Below, one piece after another: positions 59,987-64,000 of a stretch of 64,000 nucleotides of DNA (positions are counted from its first letter, which is position 1; each line of letters starts with the position of its first letter). Origin of the DNA: an uncultured Bacteroidales bacterium (GTDB taxonomy: Bacteria > Bacteroidota > Bacteroidia > Bacteroidales > UBA932). Below the pieces are notes generated by a model. It saw nothing but the letters and a program-made list of their open reading frames with translations, did no database searches and had not been told where the DNA came from. Both the position numbers and the translations under genes were made by a program. The DNA lies in contig CAKUVD010000002.1 in the NCBI GenBank assembly GCA_934695325.1, positions 124,001-188,000 on the forward strand, written 5' to 3'.

Positions 59987-60853
59987 ATGGCGAAGATAAT
60001 CAGCGGAAAAGAACTTTCGGCAAGACTGAAGGCGGAAATGGCGGAACAGGTAAAGACCTTTCCTGGAATATATGGCAGAGTGCCGCACCTGGTAGTGATA
60101 CTGGTAGGGGAGGATCCCGCCAGTCAGTCCTATGTGAAGGGCAAGGCAAAGGCTTCGGAGTTGGTGGGCATACGGAATACCACGATATTGAGGCCTGCGG
60201 ATACCTCGGAAAAGGAACTGCTTGACCTTATCTCAAGGCTCAATGCTGATGACTCGGTGGACGGTATTCTTGTCCAGCTTCCATTGCCGGCACATATTGA
60301 CGAGGACAATGTCATTGCGGCCATCTCGAAGGATAAGGATGTGGATGGCTTCCACCCTCTGAATGTGGCCGCTCTCTGGATGAAACAGCCGTGCACCGTG
60401 CCGTGCACTCCGAAAGGCATCATCAGAATGCTGGATGAGGCCGGCGTAGAAATCCGGGGGAAGCGTGCCGTAGTCATAGGTAGAAGCCAGATCGTAGGGC
60501 TTCCTGTCGCAAAGCTTCTTCTTGACAGGAACGCCACCGTGACAGTGTGCCACAGCAAGACTGCCGATCTTCCGTCCGTCACACGTGAGGCGGATATCCT
60601 GGTGGTGGCGATAGGCCGGCCGCGGTTCGTCACGAAGGATATGGTCGCTCCGGGTGCCGTTGTCATTGACGTAGGCGTGAACAGAGATCCTGAGACTGGG
60701 AGACTCTGCGGCGATGTGGATTACGATGCCGTGGAGCCATTGGCTTCTGTGATCACTCCTGTCCCTGGAGGCGTGGGCCCGATGACGATAACCTGCCTGA
60801 TGGAGAATACCATAGAGCTGTTTCTCCGCAAGATGAAGGCATCACAGGCCTAG
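59987..60853 (+). CDS. folD: FolD, methylenetetrahydrofolate dehydrogenase/cyclohydrolase
   Basis: A 288-residue bifunctional enzyme of one-carbon metabolism. ATG at 59987 (MAKIISGKEL) is chosen over earlier in-frame codons, because the domain starts there and a promoter-like TAACTTGC lies 19 bases upstream. Tyr49 and Lys53 in SYVKGKAKA are catalytic. ILVQLPLPAHI, KDVDGFHP and the NADP loop VIGRSQIVGLPVAKLL follow, and PVPGGVGPMT is near the end. Its 3' end overlaps the convergent porin gene by 12 bases. Confidence 0.95.
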   Translation: MAKIISGKELSARLKAEMAEQVKTFPGIYGRVPHLVVILVGEDPASQSYVKGKAKASELVGIRNTTILRPADTSEKELLDLISRLNADDSVDGILVQLPLPAHIDEDNVIAAISKDKDVDGFHPLNVAALWMKQPCTVPCTPKGIIRMLDEAGVEIRGKRAVVIGRSQIVGLPVAKLLLDRNATVTVCHSKTADLPSVTREADILVVAIGRPRFVTKDMVAPGAVVIDVGVNRDPETGRLCGDVDYDAVEPLASVITPVPGGVGPMTITCLMENTIELFLRKMKASQA

Positions 60854-62110
60854 TTCCAGCTGGAATCTTACAGCGAGCCTGTCGTAAGGCAATGTGGCTT
60901 CCGACCTGGTGTCATATGAAAGGTCGAGCTGCACTTTCAGGCTATGTCCGATAATGTAGCGAGTGATGCCGAGCGTGCTCTGATTCCATACCTTATATCC
61001 TGCAAGAGGCCTTATATCGCTGTCCGGGAGCATTGACGAATTCCGGACAGCGACTTCCCATTTGCGGTTGAACAGATAGCTGGCCTGGACATTGACTCCG
61101 GCGCCATTGTAGATGAACTTCCCGTCATCAAAGACCGGCGAGGATGCGTGCCTGCCCATAAAATCCGCATTGAATGCGAATCCTCTGTATTTGAATATCA
61201 TATCGGCGTAGTAGCCGTAGATGGAGCGCGTCTCTCCGTCCGGGAGCATTGACCCTTTCATTCCGCGCGTCAGCTGGGCGTTGTGGTCGAACGTGCATCC
61301 GCCGCCGAGCATCAGTTTGGGAGTTTCCTCGAATTGGGTGTCACCCTCGATGTATTCGCCTTTGGCGTGGAAACGTCCCATCGGAAACAGTTCCAGTCTG
61401 CCTGTGTATGCGAGTCCGGAACTCGACGACGCACCCCAGTTTCTGCCTTCGCCCATCGTGACTGAGGCCAATGCTGACAGTCCGAACCGGTCAATGCTTC
61501 CGTAATGGTATTCCCCGAAGAATCCGAAGTCACGGTCTCCTCCGAATTCGCTGTTCACGATGCTTCTGTCCACGAACTGCAATGCTCCGGAGGAGTTCAT
61601 AGATGCCCTGTTGGCTTTCACTTTGGCCTGACCGAAGCCCAGGTTGAAGGATGAACTTGGCTTATAGTAGGCGATGGCATCCAGGATGAGGTTTGATTTT
61701 CCGTTAGGTGTGGGCTTGGCGTCGGAACCAGTGAAGCCCAGCTGTATGGAATAGATGAACTTAGGAGAGAATATGAAGCCGTCGAACCTGAGCCTGAGCC
61801 TCTTGACCTGGCCGTCGGTCTCTGTGACGCCCATATCGTTGTCGAATCCGACCTCTGCCATATTCTGCATCCTGAATCTCAGCGTGGTCTTGAATGAATT
61901 GTCCTTAGGACTGAAGGAGATGCCTTTGCCGACCTCTACGTTAGGCATATTCGCCATCTGCTCATTTATCTCGTCCTCCACCAGGTGGTTTATGAGTTTT
62001 CGCAGCGACGTGGTGTCTCTCTTCTCGGAGATGTCGTTTCCGGCGGGAGTCTTTCCGGCCGCCGATATCACCGTCAATGCGGCTATGATGAATGTCAATG
62101 CTTTTTTCAT
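60842..62110 (-). CDS. Porin of the phosphate-selective OprO/OprP family
   Basis: A protein of about 422 residues. The start is set at MKKALTFIIAALTVISAAG, a clear signal peptide; the frame upstream overlaps the promoter. A coiled-coil-like stretch (RKLINHLVEDEINEQM) precedes the barrel. The barrel has alternating strands such as LRFDGFIFSPKFIYSIQLGF and AVRFQLELGL, with a terminal aromatic/Leu end. Despite the family name, substrate is often polyphosphate or other small anions and is not set here. It is convergent with folD. Confidence 0.88.
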   Translation of the reverse strand: MKKALTFIIAALTVISAAGKTPAGNDISEKRDTTSLRKLINHLVEDEINEQMANMPNVEVGKGISFSPKDNSFKTTLRFRMQNMAEVGFDNDMGVTETDGQVKRLRLRFDGFIFSPKFIYSIQLGFTGSDAKPTPNGKSNLILDAIAYYKPSSSFNLGFGQAKVKANRASMNSSGALQFVDRSIVNSEFGGDRDFGFFGEYHYGSIDRFGLSALASVTMGEGRNWGASSSSGLAYTGRLELFPMGRFHAKGEYIEGDTQFEETPKLMLGGGCTFDHNAQLTRGMKGSMLPDGETRSIYGYYADMIFKYRGFAFNADFMGRHASSPVFDDGKFIYNGAGVNVQASYLFNRKWEVAVRNSSMLPDSDIRPLAGYKVWNQSTLGITRYIIGHSLKVQLDLSYDTRSEATLPYDRLAVRFQLELGL

Positions 62111-62137
62111 CCTTTCTGAAATCCGTTTGTGTGGCGG

Positions 62138-62145
62138 CAAATATA
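62138..62145 (-). promoter_or_regulatory. Putative -7 promoter element of the porin gene
   Basis: The minus strand reads TATATTTG, 27 bases before the chosen ATG at 62110, which supports that start. Confidence 0.55.
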
Positions 62146-62158
62146 CAAAAATCGTGCA

Positions 62159-62863
62159 TTAAGATGCAAGTGCCCCTGGCTTCTCCGCGACCAGGCGGCA
62201 GCCGGCATAGGCGATGCTCTCCAGCACCGTCCTGCCGTCGGCCCCCGTGCGGAACACGAAGCTTCCGCGGTATTTGAAAGATAGTCGATCATCACATAAC
62301 TTCTCTGATATTTCTTTTTGTTTCGTAAAAAAAGAACACACATATTCTTTCAGAAGTTCATTGTCTTTAACAATTGCTATTATCTTCTCTTTCATTCGAG
62401 ATAGCTCATGAACAGCGGTATCGTAATTATTAGTGGATACGCCCATATCAGACACAGCTAGGCTGTATGCCAGGTATAATGAATATTTCTGAGATAATTC
62501 AGGATGATCCCTAAGATATGTCATAACATACTTCGGCTCAGACATAATCAAATCCGAAATATGGCAACATAGTAGATCCAATACAGCACCATCGGAAGTG
62601 TCAATAAATTGATTGAACAAATAGAAATAATAACTCTTTATGTCATTTTTCTTACGCAAATCCGATATATGTGTAAACAAAGAATCAGTATTAGAATTAT
62701 CTGATACATGAAACTCTCCACGTAGATATCTTGACACATACAAGTCTTCTTTCATAACTTCTTTTACCACGTCATTTTGTTTTTCAGAAGTCAAATTCTC
62801 CCAATATATACTATCGCCTCTTAGAAGAGCAAGTAGAATATTTATAAATAGCAACATTGTCAT
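62159..62863 (-). CDS. Probable immunity protein fused at its C-terminus to an Rhs core fragment
   Basis: A 234-residue protein. Residues 1-15 (MTMLLFINILLALLR) are hydrophobic and could be a signal or membrane anchor, which would place it in the periplasm. Residues about 20-190 are helical and AT-rich in DNA and match no family I recognise. From about 195 on, the reading frame enters an Rhs core segment (FKYRGSFVFRTGADGRTVLE), 97% identical at DNA level to 63854-63950, and stops soon after. The start codon overlaps the stop of the Rhs/YkuD gene (ATGA), the usual arrangement of a toxin and its immunity gene. The natural immunity protein probably ended near residue 190; the fusion looks like a recombination scar. 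Confidence 0.72.
   Translation of the reverse strand: MTMLLFINILLALLRGDSIYWENLTSEKQNDVVKEVMKEDLYVSRYLRGEFHVSDNSNTDSLFTHISDLRKKNDIKSYYFYLFNQFIDTSDGAVLDLLCCHISDLIMSEPKYVMTYLRDHPELSQKYSLYLAYSLAVSDMGVSTNNYDTAVHELSRMKEKIIAIVKDNELLKEYVCSFFTKQKEISEKLCDDRLSFKYRGSFVFRTGADGRTVLESIAYAGCRLVAEKPGALAS
62181..62277 (-). repeat. Rhs core segment, displaced copy
   Basis: 97 bp, ungapped, differing at three positions from 63854-63950. It is GC-rich within AT-rich surroundings and forms the last codons of the immunity-gene frame. Confidence 0.9.
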
Positions 62864-64000
62864 TGTAAATTTATCAATTCATTGATAACCTCTCTCCAGT
62901 TAGGATTCGATGCCGGCACTTCATACACGGTAATAAATTCTACAGAATTCTTCTCGCTGCGCATAACAATTTTTCTTAAATCGTCTGTTATTGTCACACT
63001 TCCAGGAAATTCATCATCATCATTTTTTTCCAAGTTGTCTGTAACTTGTTTAAAAGTCAACATGTCACTGTCTAATGCTCTCAGACATCCATAGGTCTTA
63101 CGTAACTCAGGGGTAGTTACTTTAATCCACTTTCCACTAGTGCGACTAAAGTATTCTTGTCTTCCTCCGTGAATTCTAATTGAATTCCGACCACTGGATA
63201 CAATCTCGCCTTCAGTCCCTTCCATTGCAAGACGTGGATTCGGACCATATGAAATTCGGCTTCCTCCAACAATCCACGGGACGGTTTTCGGTATAGTGTA
63301 TTTTCCTAATGGAGTGTCCGCTCCTGTTTTATAGCGGTCCCGCCCATTTACACCTTCAGCTCTAACTCTAAATCTATAAACCTCATTACCATGTCTATCA
63401 GATACAATTGCAATACCATAGCCATATTCATTTCTACTCTTATACACATGTACAGAGACATCCCATTGTCCATTTTCATCAACTCTGCATATCGGATTAT
63501 CAGAACAAAATAAATATGTAGAATATGAGATATTTACATACGCCATCGGGTCGGTGGCGTTCCATCGTGCCGCGTACGGGTCGTACATCCTGGCTCCGTA
63601 GTCGATGTACGGCAGGCCGGCGAACGACTGGTCCTCCTTGCCGCCGTAGCGGTAGCGGTTGTCTGACATCGCGGGCGCTCCCGGGTACGGGCTGAACCTC
63701 GTGCCGAACGCCATATAGTCGTTCTCCTCAAGGAGCCTGTCCTTGACATCTGTGGCGCCATTGTGCTCGCTTATGTCCACCACGGCGCGGACGCTGCCGA
63801 GATGGTCGCGCACGTGCCAGAGGTCGCGCAGGCGGACAGTCTCCCCGCCACGGTTCTCCGCGACCAGGCGGCCGCCGTCATAGGCGATGCTCTCCAGCAC
63901 CGTCCTGCCGTCGGCCCCTGTGCGGAACACGAAGCTTCCGCGGTATTTGATGGATGTGCCGTCACTCATCCTCGTCTCGGTCCTTGTCCCGTCCGAAAGA
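62860..64000 (-). CDS. Rhs-family polymorphic toxin, C-terminal part, with YkuD-like L,D-transpeptidase tip
   Basis: The frame is open through the right edge, so the N-terminal part is outside the window. Numbering from the in-window Met at 63969, the Rhs core runs to about residue 142. It contains DHLGSVRAVVD, YRYGGKEDQ and the end-of-core motif YIDYGARMYDPYAARW(N)ATDP. The tip follows from about 143. DNA composition switches sharply from GC-rich to AT-rich at about 63540. In the tip, KTGADTPLGKYTIP, then IRIHGG (His267) and TYGCLR (Cys295, Arg297), match the catalytic layout of YkuD L,D-transpeptidases. This enzyme type acts on peptidoglycan stems. The next gene, with a 4-base overlap, is the likely immunity protein. 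Confidence 0.82.
   Translation of the reverse strand, partial: LSDGTRTETRMSDGTSIKYRGSFVFRTGADGRTVLESIAYDGGRLVAENRGGETVRLRDLWHVRDHLGSVRAVVDISEHNGATDVKDRLLEENDYMAFGTRFSPYPGAPAMSDNRYRYGGKEDQSFAGLPYIDYGARMYDPYAARWNATDPMAYVNISYSTYLFCSDNPICRVDENGQWDVSVHVYKSRNEYGYGIAIVSDRHGNEVYRFRVRAEGVNGRDRYKTGADTPLGKYTIPKTVPWIVGGSRISYGPNPRLAMEGTEGEIVSSGRNSIRIHGGRQEYFSRTSGKWIKVTTPELRKTYGCLRALDSDMLTFKQVTDNLEKNDDDEFPGSVTITDDLRKIVMRSEKNSVEFITVYEVPASNPNWREVINELINLQ
63854..63950 (-). repeat. Rhs core segment, in-place copy
   Basis: 97 bp of the Rhs core coding sequence, whose near-identical copy lies at 62181-62277 in the same orientation, about 1.67 kb away, on the other side of the tip and immunity gene. Confidence 0.9.

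Noticed and set aside
1..64000. CRISPR array, insertion sequence or prophage
   Set aside because: No regularly spaced repeats, transposase or integrase motifs, or phage structural genes were seen. The only long repeat is the 97-bp Rhs segment, plus the diverged protease duplication.

Overview
The window is chromosomal DNA of a member of the Bacteroidota, most likely order Bacteroidales. The signs are a SusC/SusD pair, many lipoproteins with FnIII-like repeats, promoters with the -7 element TAnnTTTG and few Shine-Dalgarno sequences, and ribosomal protein S16 with a long Ala/Lys/Glu tail. Genus cannot be fixed from the sequence alone. Most of the window is moderately GC-rich. The sugar/nucleoside locus (about 41-53 kb) and the Rhs tip at the right edge (about 62.3-63.5 kb) look more AT-rich.

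Layout: (1) 1-4.1 kb, a tandemly duplicated module of a secreted subtilisin-like protease followed by a small lipocalin-like lipoprotein. (2) 4.1-8.7 kb, uvrA and a P-loop nucleoside kinase. (3) 8.9-15.2 kb, a repeat-containing lipoprotein and a TolC/HlyD/two-permease ABC-2 efflux operon, read leftward and divergent from an AraC regulator. (4) 16.3-21.5 kb, a TonB-dependent receptor with a small lipoprotein, a putative 85-nt RNA with its own promoter and terminator, and a large FnIII-like lipoprotein. (5) 21.6-31.5 kb, a lipid/polyene-type cluster: acyltransferase, one ketosynthase, ACP, hot-dog dehydratase, thioesterase, MMPL exporter, CrtI/RetSat-like oxidoreductase, ketoreductase and LolA-like carrier, bordered by a second AraC regulator. 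(6) 32.5-40.5 kb, a diaminopimelate/lysine cluster (M20 deacylase, lysC, dapB, dapA, dapD, dapF) with a GH20 hexosaminidase inside it. (7) 40.5-53.2 kb, a leftward polysaccharide-utilisation-type operon (ribokinase, sugar permease, SusC, SusD, FnIII lipoprotein, calcineurin-like phosphoesterase, nucleoside hydrolase) controlled by a divergent LacI-family regulator. This resembles the Bacteroides ribose/nucleoside scavenging loci. (8) 53.3-57.9 kb, tRNA-Leu(GAG), rpsP-rimM, a Dabb protein, a three-repeat lipoprotein and a lone KDPG aldolase with a perfect 26-bp palindrome in its promoter. (9) 57.9-62.1 kb, a GH13 amylase, folD and an OprO/P porin. (10) 62.2-64.0 kb, the C-terminal end of an Rhs protein whose tip looks like an L,D-transpeptidase (YkuD), followed with a 4-nt overlap by a probable immunity gene. 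The 3' end of the immunity gene is fused to a second, nearly identical copy of a 97-bp Rhs core segment.

The most unusual content is the Rhs/YkuD toxin-immunity pair with its duplicated core segment, the compact single-ketosynthase lipid cluster, the nucleoside/ribose locus with a phosphoesterase, and the paired protease-lipocalin duplication. Functional calls come from reading motifs by eye; no database search was possible.
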